A program made the translations under genes and the position numbers. Of a stretch of DNA of 64,000 bases, positions 1-8,926 are shown in pieces; the stretch's first letter is position 1, and each line of letters opens with the position of its first letter. This DNA is from Monoplex corrugatus (Eukaryota; Mollusca; Gastropoda; Littorinimorpha; Ranellidae). Location: NCBI GenBank assembly GCA_030674185.1, contig CM060315.1, positions 88,733,415-88,797,414 on the forward strand, given 5' to 3'. The notes under the pieces were generated by a model. The model was given only the letters and a program-made list of their open reading frames with translations, ran no database searches and had not been told where the DNA came from.

Positions 1-1385
1 TGATGAGGGAGTGAAGAGGGATCTTTGGGAGAAGGTTGGAGGGAACAATGGGGATTTTTGTTTTCAATTTTCTTCCCATCAAGAAATCACTGGGGGATTT
101 TCCTTCTAGCAGTGGACTTGCCCTGAACAGAAGGAGAGCATTATAGGGATCCTTTGTTTTTTTTTGAGTAGGTTCTTCCTGTCTGCACGGCTCTTTCGGC
201 CTCTCCATTACTTTGGGGATAGTGAGGAGAGCTTGTGGTGTGTGTGAAAGTGAAATCTACAGCAAAGTTGCGGAATTATGTACTGACGAACTGAGGCCCA
301 TTGTCCGAGACAATAACATCAGGGATGCCATGGATCACGAAAATGCTCTTCAATTTGCCGATAAGGTTGTTGCTCGTCTGGTTGTCCAGGCGACGCAATT
401 CTGGCCATCGAGAATAACAGTCTACCACAATGACAAAGGTCTTGCCGTGAAGGTCAAACAAATCCATACCCAGACCACAATGACAAAGGTCTTGCCGTGA
501 AGGTCAAACAAATCCATACCCAGACCACAATGACAAAGGTCTTGCGTGAAGGTCAAACAAATCCATACCCAGACCACAATGACAAAGGTCTTGCCGTGAA
601 GGTCAAACAAATCCATGCCCAGACCACAATGACAAAGGTCTTGCCGTGAAGGTCAAACAAATCCATGCCCAGACCACAATGACAAAGGTCTTGCCGTGAA
701 GGTCAAACAAATCCATGCCCAGACCACAATGACAAAGGTCTTGCCGTGAAGGTCAAACAAATCCATGCCCAGTCTGGACCATGGCTGATCGGGAAATGAG
801 GAGGGAAGGAGGGGTTCCTTTTGTGTTGGTCTATGCTTGGCACATGTGTCACAATTTTTTACAAAGTCTTCAATATCTGTAGAGATATGAGGCCACCAGA
901 CTGAGAATGAGGCAAGTGCTCGGCATTCTACGATTCCAAGGCGCCCGTCATGGATGTGACTGAGCATTTCAATTCTTATCCCTTTTGGGATAATGGTTCT
1001 GTCATCAAAGAGCAACAGATCATCTATGATACAGAGGTGTTCTCTGTTGATCCAATATTGTTTGAATAGTGGCGATTCTGGTATGCAGGTGGGCCATCCA
1101 TTGATGCAGTATTCTCTAATTTTTGCTGTTTCAGGGTCTGAATTTTGTAGGTCTTTGATTTCGTGCAGCTTGTATTTTGAAGCAGGAACGCTATCAATGG
1201 TCTGTCTGGCCATTAGTTCAGGAGCATTGATGAGGTTGATGCCTGTCTTTTCTGGCTGAGAGTGAGGTGCACGTGACAGAGAATGTGCTGAAGTTTGATT
1301 TTTTCCTGCCAAAATAACAAGACCTATAAAACTCTGACACCACAAGAAGGCCTGAAGCATTAAGATGGGCTGTGAACAGGCCAAT
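1..1385 (-). pseudogene. Ty3/gypsy retrotransposon pol remnant (RNase H end plus integrase), broken
   Basis: Read on the minus strand this is the C-terminal part of a gypsy-type polyprotein. The 653-1384 frame starts with the RNase H end (linker LSRAP near residue 39), followed by the integrase zinc-binding region: H143/H145, then C178 and C181. The second His of the usual GHLG signature is Arg (GRLG, R148). The integrase core follows in other frames: DCYSRW (first Asp) and SDNGPQF (second Asp) within 276-467, then [11 protein letters not shown] (catalytic Glu) near 185-232. The residues after that, near 50-110, resemble the post-core LLMGRKL region. A stop after the second Asp motif, frame changes, and a 50-bp tandem expansion between the zinc finger and the first Asp make it inactive. 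No LTR is visible, and the element runs off the window edge. It lies downstream of the last recognised HECTD3 exon, in the antisense orientation relative to +, that is, on the same strand as the gene. Confidence 0.9.
424..780. repeat. 50-bp tandem repeat inside the integrase, about 7 copies
   Basis: The landmark tgacaaaggtcttgc recurs at 431, 481, 531, 580, 630, 680 and 730, so the period is 50 bp with one 49-bp unit. The unit is itself integrase coding sequence (around MDLFDLHGKTFVIVV on the minus strand). Because 50 is not a multiple of 3, the expansion shifts the integrase frame. The copies are nearly identical, so the expansion is younger than the element it disrupts. Confidence 0.95.
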
Positions 1386-1671
1386 GTTTAGATGGCAGGT
1401 TGGGTGGAGCAAATATGGAATTGTTCAAACACAATGAGTCTCTCGTAACCCTTTCAATCTTGGGGTGATTTGTAATTTTTGCCAAAATATCACCAACCTT
1501 GCAAAAACCATCAAAAATTCAGGTAATGTTCAAAACTATATAAAAGTATTTGTTTCACTGAAGGAAAATGAATGGAAAAACAAATATCATATTCTCAATG
1601 TTGACAGAATGAGATAACTCACAATCGTGCAAAGATAAAAAAAGATTTTGAGAAATGACCATGCTTCCTAC

Positions 1672-1815
1672 CTGTCGGTGTGATTGGTAGGGTGTAATCC
1701 TCATCAGGACAATCAGAATCACTTGAGTCAAAATCAGCTTCATTGTTTTCATTTCCTACCACACTTCCGTTGTCTCTATCATACGGTAAATCAAAGAAAA
1801 TTCTAGCCATCTTTT
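1672..1815 (-). CDS. Candidate exon, possibly HECTD3 exon 7
   Basis: This 144-bp stretch lies between a good acceptor (ttcaattccttgcag) and a donor (ACAG followed by GTAGGAAG). It needs one base from the preceding exon, and exon 6 (2408-2496) ends with one spare base, so the phases agree. It would encode about 48 residues starting KMARIFFDLPYDRDNG and ending in an acidic stretch with SDSDCPDEDY. I cannot align this to the part of HECTD3 expected here (end of the DOC domain). It could be a lineage-specific linker, an exon of another gene, or chance. Coding status rests on splice signals and phase only. Confidence 0.4.
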
Positions 1816-1943
1816 CTGCAAGGAATTGAACGTAAGCAAATGACCAGCTAGATATAGACTGTGTGATGACCTGTGAAACCTTGGCTATAATCATGGTTGG
1901 GAGAGATAAGGCTCAAATACACCCTAAACTCTATCTTTTCTAA

Positions 1944-2319
1944 GGAACCAGAAAAACACAAAAATAGAATCAGTACGCATATTTAATACAACAAGACAAG
2001 ACAGGAGCAAATTTTCAGCCAACTGGCCTTTGTCAAGCGTGAATGTATAATCACAAACACCAAATACAAAAGTTAGGAGGAAAAGACTGCAACTTCCCTG
2101 CTGCTTCGTCCAGCTGGAGAAGAATGCTAAAAACATTTTGTAGTCCTCTTCTCCCATGTTTTAGTCCTCTTCTCCCACTGGACAAAGCAGCAGGGAAGTT
2201 TCAGTCTTTTTCTCCTAATTTTTGTATTTGATGTTTGTTTGTGATTATACATTTGTGCCCGTCTTGTCTTGTTGTATTAAATATGCGTACTGATTCTATT
2301 TTCGTGTTTTACTGGTTCC
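1944..2319. mobile_element. Foldback (inverted-repeat) element
   Basis: The left arm (about 1944-2137) and right arm (about 2157-2319) are reverse complements with a few indels. The outer ends are ggaaccag and ctggttcc, and the arms share the words aatcagtacgcatattta and its complement. The left arm has about 35 bp (including ccaactggcctttgtc) missing from the right arm. A half-copy of the same family lies at 8634-8718. It sits in the HECTD3 intron just downstream of exon 6, so the pre-mRNA there could form a long hairpin. Confidence 0.75.
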
Positions 2320-2407
2320 TGTTTGCTTAAACGCAGGCAGTTGCACTTGTTTTGGATTTCTCTCTTTCCTGTTTCAGCACAATTGTGAACTGTTAAGGTA
2401 CACCTAC

Positions 2408-2496
2408 CCATACATTCCTTAATACGAATCATGATGATGGGGAAATGTTCCGTCATGTTTTCCAGCATCACAATATCCTGAGCGTCTGTCACGGTC
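2408..2496 (-). CDS. HECTD3: HECTD3 exon 6 (DOC domain, C-terminal part)
   Basis: The exon begins after the acceptor tgtatgtttcag and ends before the donor GTAGGT. Its first base completes the codon left by exon 5 (TG plus G). It then encodes TVTDAQDIVMLENM followed by PIIMIRIKECM. This matches the HECTD3 DOC-domain segment that in human reads roughly VCVLEDM ... PIIEIRIVEC. The length is 89 bp and it leaves one base in phase. The DOC (APC10-like) fold is a beta-sandwich thought to contribute to substrate or partner binding in this HECT ligase. Confidence 0.85.
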
Positions 2497-2558
2497 CTGA
2501 AACATACAATGGCACAGTTCACACTGGTTTTCTTATGTGGAACTCTTTACCTTGCTAA

Positions 2559-2723
2559 AAAAACCTTTTACTCCCGCACCCTGTCCACCAGCATCCTGCA
2601 TTGCCAACCATGCTAGCAAAGCAAAAACTTAACCTTTTGACTCCCTCACCCTATGTGCCAGCTTCCTGCAAGCTGGTGGATAGGGTGCGGGAGTCAAGGG
2701 GTTAGGGTTAGTCAAAGGGTTAA
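2559..2723. mobile_element. TTAA-type foldback MITE, copy a (left end eroded)
   Basis: The element reads inwards from ccttttactcccgcaccctg on the left and from the complement of gtcaaagggttaa on the right. It contains an inner palindrome around ctccctcaccctat and atagggtgcgggag (2640-2700). It is homologous, in opposite orientation, to the copy at 3464-3656. The right TTAA is intact; the left one is lost. Confidence 0.65.
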
Positions 2724-2869
2724 GAACGCCTAATAACACAAGGTTCTTGGGGTCAACCCTCAGGTGAGCCACTTCAAACTTTTTTAAGCATAAGTATGAT
2801 CGCATTGGAACAAAAATTCCAATTCATGCGAAATGTCCACAAGTATGCACACATTCCATGGAGCATAAG

Positions 2870-2912
2870 TAACCCTTTGACTGCCGCACCCCATCCACCA
2901 ACTGTCGCCACT
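2870..2912. repeat. Solo end of the TTAA-type MITE family
   Basis: The sequence aaccctttgactgccgcacc followed by ccatccaccaactg matches one end of the foldback MITEs nearby. Its partner end is absent. It abuts the S1 SINE body and marks the truncation point of that SINE. Confidence 0.5.
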
Positions 2913-3112
2913 GATGCCATGTGAAGGAGAAGATCACAAATGATCATGGCACAAACCTTAAGCCTGCACATAATCCCCATGAGTGGACAGAGTCCTAAGG
3001 TCTAAAGGTCCTGCTTAGCCTCAGGGAAACACTGTGACCTATAGGAGGATTGAACACACAACCCTTGTGTTATGAAACATGGTGCTCTTACAACCGAGCT
3101 AATGGGGCCACC
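2893..3112 (-). mobile_element. tRNA-derived SINE (family S1), with tRNA-like head
   Basis: On the minus strand the head (about 3109-3040) starts GGCCCCATTAGCTCGGTTG. It has an A-box-like ATTAGCTCGGTTGTAAGAG and a B-box-like GTGTGTTCAATCC, so it is Pol III-promoter-like and tRNA-derived. The body (3040-2893) includes tgtgcaggcttaaggtttgt and cttctccttcacatgg. The same body recurs at 9478-9590, 35000-35095 and 36391-36590, and tail parts occur at 16085-16165 and 22665-22745. The tail family ends in repeated GAAACT. Here the tail is replaced by a MITE end at about 2870-2900. Confidence 0.75.
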
Positions 3113-3231
3113 AGAGAAAAATTGCAGATGGCATCTCCTGTCCAAAGATTATATTGACTAAGAATTGACTACGAACTGGGTGTTGTTTGATATTGACAAA
3201 AGTATGCGCACATAATCTGTTTCTGATTTAT

Positions 3232-3398
3232 CCCTTTCATGCCCACACCGTGTTCACCAGCTGAAAAAACTTGACCATTTCACTGCCTCACCCTGTATGG
3301 CAGGAAGCTGGTGGACAGGGTGAGAGAGTGAAAGGGTTAAGTTTTTGCAGCTGGTGAACAGGGTGTGGGCATGAAAGGGTGAGGGAGTCAAGGAGTTA
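3232..3398. mobile_element. TTAA-type foldback MITE, copy b (nested palindromes)
   Basis: The outer arms are ctttcatgcccacaccgtg and its near complement in ggtgtgggcatgaaaggg. Inside lies a second palindrome, cactgcctcaccctgt against acagggtgagagagtg. The right side ends gtcaaggagttaa. The palindrome-within-palindrome layout is shared with copies a and c. Confidence 0.65.
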
Positions 3399-3463
3399 AT
3401 TATTCTTCTCGGAAAAATGTATAAATGCAAATTTGAAAAGACTCTACCAAACATAACCTTTCT

Positions 3464-3656
3464 TTAACCCTTTGATTCTTGCACCCTATCCACCAATTGC
3501 AGAAGCTTAATCCTTTGACTCCCTCACCCTATCCACCAGCTTCCTGCAGGAAGCTGGTGGATAAGATGAGGGGCTCAAAGGATTAAGTTTTTGCTTTGCT
3601 AATATGGTTGACAGCATAGGATGCTGGTGGACAGGGTGCGGGAGTCAAAAGGTTAA
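3464..3656. mobile_element. TTAA-type foldback MITE, copy c (complete)
   Basis: The element begins TTAACCCTTTGATTC and ends as the complement, with TTAA at 3464-3467 and 3653-3656, giving 193 bp. An inner perfect-stem palindrome (ctccctcaccctatccacca with its complement, about 3515-3580) sits inside imperfect outer arms. TTAA flanks and a CCCTTTGA terminus are characteristic of piggyBac-type mobilisation. There is no coding capacity. Confidence 0.8.
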
Positions 3657-3819
3657 CAACAGAAAAATATAAAACACGAACAAAAACAAAAAACAAAACA
3701 AAAAGACTTGTCATCATATCCACGTAGATTACTAAGAATTCAGATTTGCTATCATATTTCGTAACGTACATCGACAATATGTCTATCATGAACTGAGTAA
3801 ACTATCAAATTAAGGTAAG

Positions 3820-3905
3820 TTATTGTTATTGTTGTTTAAAGCCCAGCTGACTGTGTAGAGCCATATCAGGGCTATAACTGTTTCAAAGCACATACAAAAC
3901 GTTTT
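3820..3905 (+). repeat. Fragment of dispersed repeat R1
   Basis: The sequence tgtttaaagcccagctgac followed by a catatcagggctataac stretch matches the starts of longer R1 copies at 5580, 7795 and 25315. Only the first ~85 bp are present. Confidence 0.6.
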
Positions 3906-4107
3906 TGCTGTTTTGTGCCCACCCAACATCCTGTATGTGTTTGTGTGTGTGGGCATGTTTTGCATGTTTGAGAAAGCGAGACAGAAAGAGGATGACAACC
4001 TGGGTCAATGGTCCAATGCCTAACAGACTGAGTGTACCCTAGTTCAGCATCCTCTGTGAGGGTATGCACACGTGACGTGTGTGTCCATGCGTGCATACAG
4101 ACACAAG

Positions 4108-4371
4108 TAGATCACTCATAAGGAAGATTAGGAAAGACAGGCAACATTTATAGGCCATTTTATGAGGAAGGGGGATTTGGAGCACCTGGTCACAACGGGA
4201 AAGCTGGAGGGAAAGAGAGCACCAGGTAGACCCAGGGAGAAAAATGCTGGACGGACTTGCAGAGTGGCTGGGGACGAGGAGGGTGGGGGCAATGAGAGAC
4301 AGAGACAGATGGAAGTCCATGATCGCCAACGCCATGCAGCAGGGTACCTGATGATGATGATGATGAATGCT
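4108..4371 (+). pseudogene. LINE-B 3' fragment with (GAT)n tail
   Basis: The fragment matches the C-terminal end of the LINE-B reverse transcriptase protein: the HFMRKGDLEHLV, KLEGKRAPGRPRE and final NAMQQGT segments are visible. An extra A in a run after the GRPRE segment shifts the frame. It ends in gatgatgatgatga, the tail typical of this family. It is 5'-truncated at acacaagtagatcactc. Confidence 0.85.
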
Positions 4372-4574
4372 TAAGCTACTATAGCTCCTTATGCTTATTA
4401 CAGTTTTTAATCTTATTTTTATTTCATATTGTTAGAACGCTATGCTCATAATGTAAGAGTTGTGGGCTCAACATTTGGATGGGCCACGTTTTTCTACGTG
4501 GGCTGATTGGTTCTTTTGATACAGATGTGCACTCAAAACATCTGATACCTTGAGTTCAATCCCAGCCCCCAACA

Positions 4575-5150
4575 TCAAAAACTGGCCTGTTGGCTGTCTG
4601 TCTTCATATTTCTATTATTCTGGTGGTGTCAGCTTACTGTTTCATTGGTCCATTGGCCTGCTGGCTGCCCATCTCAATGTTTCCATTGTTCTGGTGGTGT
4701 CAGCTTAGTGTTTCATAGGTCCACTGGCTTGCTGGCTGCCCATCTCAATGTTTCCATCGTTCTGGTGGTGTCAGCTTAGTGTTTCATAGATCCACTGGCC
4801 TGTTGGCTGCCCATCTTAATGTTTCCATCATTCTGGTGGTGTCAGCTTAGTGTTTCATAGGTCCATTGGCCTGTTGGCTGCCCATCTTAATGTTTCCATC
4901 ATTCCGTCAGTGTCAGCTTAGTGTTTCATAGGTCCATTGGCCTGTTGGCTGCCCATCTTAATGTTTCCATCATTCCGTCAGTGTCAGCTTAGTGTTTCAT
5001 AGGTCCATTGGCCTGTTGGCTGACCATTTTAGTGTTTCTATCATTCTGGTGGTGTCAGCTTAGTGTTTCATAGGTCCACTGGCCTGTTGACTGTCAATCT
5101 TCATGTTTCCATCATTCTGGTGGTGTTAGCTTAATGTTTCATAGGTCCAT
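4575..5150. repeat. 71-bp minisatellite, about 8 copies
   Basis: The phrase cctgttggctgcccatct recurs at 4586, 4657, 4728, 4799, 4870, 4941, 5012 and 5083, a strict 71-bp period. Each unit also contains ttctggtggtgtcagctta and gtgtttcataggtcca. The array lies in HECTD3 intron 5. Confidence 0.95.
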
Positions 5151-5579
5151 TTCTCCTCTGACCCCTTTCCCATTTCAAGATCTTGTGAGCTCATATGGTT
5201 TTGTGTAGATTCAGGGAATCTGCCAGATAAGTGCTGGCAGACCTGGGTAGAGCGCATATGGAATTTTCTGAGTGTGATGAATCCCTCTTGAACAAACTCC
5301 AAACTTTGGTTTCATGGAATGTGGGCGTTCAGACATTCCTGTTCCAGCGTACGGCAGTGGTGTTATGCATGTCTGGGTTACTCGCAGTGAAATCATCCTT
5401 CATCAGCTAAGAAGAAGAAATGTAACAGAAGTTGTGTGCGCCAATGTTGATTGTGCAGTGACCTGGCATGGACAACCGCCCAGGTTGCTTATCAGAGTGG
5501 CATATTACTGGCCCACTTGATGGTTTCATCCTTAGCTGAGTTACTCAAGACATTGCTTGTATATCGCTCCCTTTTCACA

Positions 5580-6108
5580 GTAATTACTGTTTAAAGCCCA
5601 GCCAACTACACAGACCCATATCAGGGCTCTAACCATCACAAAATTGACACAACAGCTCACTGACCCTGTAAAAAGAAACTGGAAAAGCAAATTAAGTACT
5701 CATATCAATGCATTCACACATACAATCTTAAGGATAAGCCCTGGTGTTGACCATTCCGTCCAATTTATCACAAGGGGGGTTAAAAAACAAATCTGCATAC
5801 AAATGTAAACATAACCAAGGGCGCTAAAATATATATAAAACTGGCCTACATTACCTAAAACTGCTTCTGCACATCACATTTGCCTAAAGCCAGAAGCCAG
5901 TTACTACATGTACCCAATTATCAATCCTAAAAGTATGTAAGACTTTACAGAACACATACAGGTGAATGGAACAGCAAGGCAAACGATGATAGGATGAGAT
6001 GACAGAAAGCAAAGGAACAAGGCATGAACAAAGAGAATGACAGAAAAGAGAAAATGTCTTAGCACACAATTCCAAGAAAGACAGGGAAACTATCTATACT
6101 GAAAGAGC
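5580..6108 (+). repeat. Dispersed repeat R1, long copy 1
   Basis: About 525 bp that align along their length with 7795-8315. Shared words include tgtttaaagcccagc, tgtacccaatt and ctttacagaacacatacag. It encodes nothing recognisable and no terminal repeats are visible. It could be a SINE-like or non-autonomous element of unknown class. Confidence 0.7.
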
Positions 6109-6269
6109 CATTTCTTGTGAATGAGAGACCACTATGCCGTCTGACAGGACACCCCTTTTTCCTGGACCAGAGGTCACAACATTCCGGCCTGTGGCCATGC
6201 TTTCCTTTGTGTTCCTCTGCTTTTTTATACATTTACACATTTATCGTTATTATCATCATAAATCATTTC

Positions 6270-6320
6270 TGTATAGCGTGACTTATGTCTGCGAAGCCTG
6301 GACTCTGAGAAAAACTGACT
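6270..6320 (+). pseudogene. Very short LINE-A fragment
   Basis: The sequence encodes CEAWTLRKTD, matching GCEAWILRKTD in the LINE-A copy at 14320-14895. It is cut off exactly where the 56-bp minisatellite begins. Confidence 0.6.
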
Positions 6321-6824
6321 GAGTATTTTGAGGTTGTTATACACACAATGACTCACCAGCCTATATGCAACATGTTGAGTATTTTGAGGTTGTTATACAC
6401 ACAATGACTCACCAGTCTACATGCAAAGTGTTGAGTATTTTGAGGTTGTTATATACACAGTTACTCAGCAGTCAATATGCACTTTGTTGAGTATTTTGGG
6501 GTTGTTATACACACAATGACTCACCAGTCTACATGCACAGTGTTGAGTATTTTGAGGTTGTTATATACACAGTTACTCAGCAGTCAATATGCACTTTGAT
6601 GAGTATTTTGGGGTTGTTATACACACAATGACTCACCAGTCTACATGCACAGTGTTGAGTATTTTGAGGTTGTTATATACACAGTTACTCAGCAGTCAAT
6701 ATGCATTTTGTTGAGTATTTTGGGGTTGTTATACACACAATGACTCAGCAGTCAATACGCACAATGTTGAGTATTTTGGGATTGTTATACACACAGTGTC
6801 TCACCAGTCTATATGCACAGTGTT
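6321..6824 (-). repeat. 56-bp minisatellite derived from the HECTD3 exon 5 / donor junction, 9 units
   Basis: The word gagtattttg occurs at 6321, 6377, 6433, 6489, 6545, 6601, 6657, 6713, 6769 and 6825, exactly 56 bp apart. The last occurrence is inside exon 5 coding sequence. On the minus strand each unit holds the exon end (CTCAAAATACTCAACA ... TAGACTG) followed by the 5' splice-site region. Five of nine units keep a GTGAGT/GTGAGA donor; four have CTGAGT instead. Units alternate in sequence, suggesting a 112-bp higher-order repeat in part. Confidence 0.95.
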
Positions 6825-6918
6825 GAGTATTTTGAGGTTGTCTTGTTCACCGCCCTGAACCACCATACGGCAGGGTAGGTAATTGTCATCAGCTCCGTCC
6901 AGAACAATGCACAGTTTC
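6805..6918 (-). CDS. HECTD3: HECTD3 exon 5 (DOC domain, middle part)
   Basis: The exon starts after the acceptor tttgtccag, and its first G completes the Lys codon split by exon 4. It encodes KLCIVLDGADDNYLP and then CRMVVQGGEQDNLKILN and TVHID. Human HECTD3 here reads approximately KLLLTVDTTDDNFMP and [20 protein letters not shown], so the match is clear, from memory. The donor is CTG followed by GTGAGA, leaving two bases (TG) for exon 6. The exon is 114 bp. Its 3' end is the founder of the adjacent 56-bp array, and reading through its donor meets an immediate in-frame TGA. Confidence 0.88.
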
Positions 6919-6959
6919 CTGGACAAACATTCAATGTGATTTTTTAGTCAAAAAATGAA

Positions 6960-7058
6960 GAAAAGTTTTGGCCTCAACAGGAAGCGAATCCTGGAACCTC
7001 AAGCTTAGTTACTGACAAGCAAACATCTGAACCATTCTAACACTCATCTCCCTGATTT
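6960..7058 (-). mobile_element. Probable tRNA-like SINE head
   Basis: On the minus strand GTTAGAATGGTTCAGATG resembles an A box, and GGTTCCAGGATTCG, about 35 bp further on, resembles a B box. The sequence continues into cttcctgttgaggcc. This is a diverged tRNA-derived head rather than a functional tRNA; no acceptor stem is evident. Confidence 0.4.
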
Positions 7059-7329
7059 GGCCACTGCTTTTTTTTTTTCTCCTTATTTCTGACCATTGGG
7101 CAAAGCAGTAGAGCATGCTCTGGAGACTTGATCCTGTCTGGCGTGGGCATACAACTGTGTGGGACAGCGCCACTTGGCACTTGCATTCAAGAATTAAGCA
7201 GCATCAGGTAACATGAAATGATCTCCCTTCTTTTACAAAACAAGGGGGGTGGGGGTGGGCTGTGAAAAAAGATCAAACTAAAAATGAATGGAAACATACC
7301 TTAGCTTTTTCTGTGTATCATGAATTGTA

Positions 7330-7350
7330 TCGGGAGGGGGGGGGGGGGAT
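7330..7350 (+). repeat. Poly-G run
   Basis: A run of about 17 G interrupted once by A occurs in an otherwise A-rich intronic stretch. The surrounding 7060-7790 region has no recognised element, except that 7640-7680 shares the phrase ttaggttggacttt with the 3' flank of LINE-A at 12750. Confidence 0.7.
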
Positions 7351-7794
7351 AAATAAAAGAAGAAGGAAAAAAGATGAGCACAAAGGAAATCTTTCTGAGT
7401 GCAATGACCCTGAAAAAAATACACACAAAAGAAAAAAAAAAAAGAATAAATACACAAAATACATGGGGGACAAACAGCAGTAAGACTTCTATCAACCATT
7501 TTTTCTGCTCAATGAGACATCACAGAAGTCTTACTGTCGTTTCCACCCCCACCCCCCATATATTTTGTGTATCTATTCTTTGCTGAAAAGACCAAAATGA
7601 GGAAATCCCACATGAGGATACAAAAATGAATAAAATGTTAGGTTGGACTTTCTTGATCACGATTGTCGACCATATACATATACTATTCTTTGGTTCGACA
7701 GGTGGCTTCATGGACCAATAAAGGATCAACTCAAAGTATTTTGAACAAACTCACAGTTCAACATTAGCTGCTGGCAGAAATCCTTATTCTTATT

Positions 7795-8315
7795 TTTATT
7801 GTTTAAAGCCCAGCTGACTGCACAGAGCTACATCAGGGCTATAATCATTTCAAAACGTACACAGCATTTAGATGGGAAAAAACTAGAAAAGAAAATAAAG
7901 TACATGTATCAATGTATGCATGCACATATAACCTAAAGGTACGCCCCTGGCGTCAACCATTCTGTCTAATTCATCACCAGCACATTCCAAAAAAGAAACC
8001 TGAATACAAATGTGAACATAACTGATGACACTAAAGTATACATAAATACTGGCATATGTTCTTTAAAATGCTACCGTACAGCACATTTCCTTACAGCCAA
8101 ACATGCAGTCAATATATGTACCCAATTCTCAATCCTAAGAGAAAGTATGTATGGCTTTACAGAACACATACAGTTGAATGGACACGAACAAGGCAGAAAA
8201 AAGACAAGAGATGACAGAAAGAAATGGATGAAGGAAGAAACAAAAAGAGTGACAGAAAACAGGAAATTTCTGGCACAAAATTTTGCATAATGTGGGGACA
8301 GTATTTATACTGAAA
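7795..8315 (+). repeat. Dispersed repeat R1, long copy 2
   Basis: This copy is homologous to 5580-6108 over its whole length, starting tgtttaaagcccagctgac and ending near a ttatactgaaagagct word. A LINE-A fragment follows directly, as a LINE-A scrap also follows copy 1. Confidence 0.7.
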
Positions 8316-8339
8316 GAGCTCCCAGCATCCCCATGGGCT

Positions 8340-8560
8340 GTGGCAGAAATCAACAAAAGCAAAATGAGACACATCGGCCATGCAACCTGCAACACCAACA
8401 CAACCCTACTGACTACAGTTTTACAAGGAAATGTTGAGGCCAAAAGAAATGCAGGGAGACAATGTACCTCCTATATGAACATCACCAACATCAGTGGTTT
8501 AAAGGTCTACAAACTGGCACAGAAAAGTCAAAACTGGAGCAGGCTGTAAATGGAGGAGAG
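8340..8560 (+). pseudogene. LINE-A 3' fragment
   Basis: The translation RHIGHATCNTNTTLL followed by TTVLQGNVEAKRNAGR and NITNISGLKVYKLAQKSQ matches the C-terminal end of the LINE-A protein at 12470-12660. Both ends are truncated. Confidence 0.8.
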
Positions 8561-8633
8561 CTGTTAAGATGCTTACTAGAATGGCTGCCATTGAACTTGG
8601 TGATAGGTGATGGGGCTTTTGTGTAAGTTTGAC

Positions 8634-8718
8634 AAAGGCCAGTTTGCTGACCATTTATACCTGTCTTGTTTTTTCTTACATTAAATTAGCATTCTCATTC
8701 TATTTTTATGTATTTCAG
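8634..8718 (-). repeat. Half-copy of the foldback repeat of 1944-2319
   Basis: The words gacaaaggccagtttgctga, cctgtcttgtt and cattctatttttatg match the complement of the left arm of the foldback element. It ends about 9 bp from the exon 4 donor. Confidence 0.6.
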
Positions 8719-8727
8719 ACGACCTAC

Positions 8728-8843
8728 TTGATGACAGTTCCCTTCTTCATCCTGAGCTGTATCCAGTGTTGTCCTTGACTGCCGTCACTTTCCCAGTATG
8801 TGTCAGGGTCACCGTCTGTTAAGTTCAAAGGACCGTCATCATC
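8728..8843 (-). CDS. HECTD3: HECTD3 exon 4 (start of the DOC domain)
   Basis: The exon begins after the acceptor gtgtgtattgcag and encodes [20 protein letters not shown], then [18 protein letters not shown]. This is the signature DOC/galactose-binding-like motif of HECTD3 (human approximately [20 protein letters not shown], then MKKGTIVKK). The start is in phase 0 with exon 3. It ends AA before GTAGGT, leaving two bases that exon 5 completes. Length is 116 bp. A long TG-rich array sits only about 84 bp upstream of its acceptor on the transcribed strand. Confidence 0.9.
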
Positions 8844-8926
8844 CTGCAATACACACAGAGTATGAGTGAGTGTAGTATGTGTGACCCGTGTGTAACCTGT
8901 ACTACATTGTCTCCTATAGTTCACAG

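Noticed and set aside
3036..3112. Functional tRNA gene
   Set aside because: A- and B-box-like elements are present, but arms do not pair convincingly and the sequence continues into a repeated SINE body.
5314..5520. 68-codon plus-strand ORF in HECTD3 intron 5
   Set aside because: Composition looks coding-like in places, but there is no family match, no splice signals that I trust, and repeats lie on both sides.
7330..7350. Potential G-quadruplex at a G run
   Set aside because: It is one homopolymer run with a single interruption and no supporting context; homopolymer length is also error-prone.
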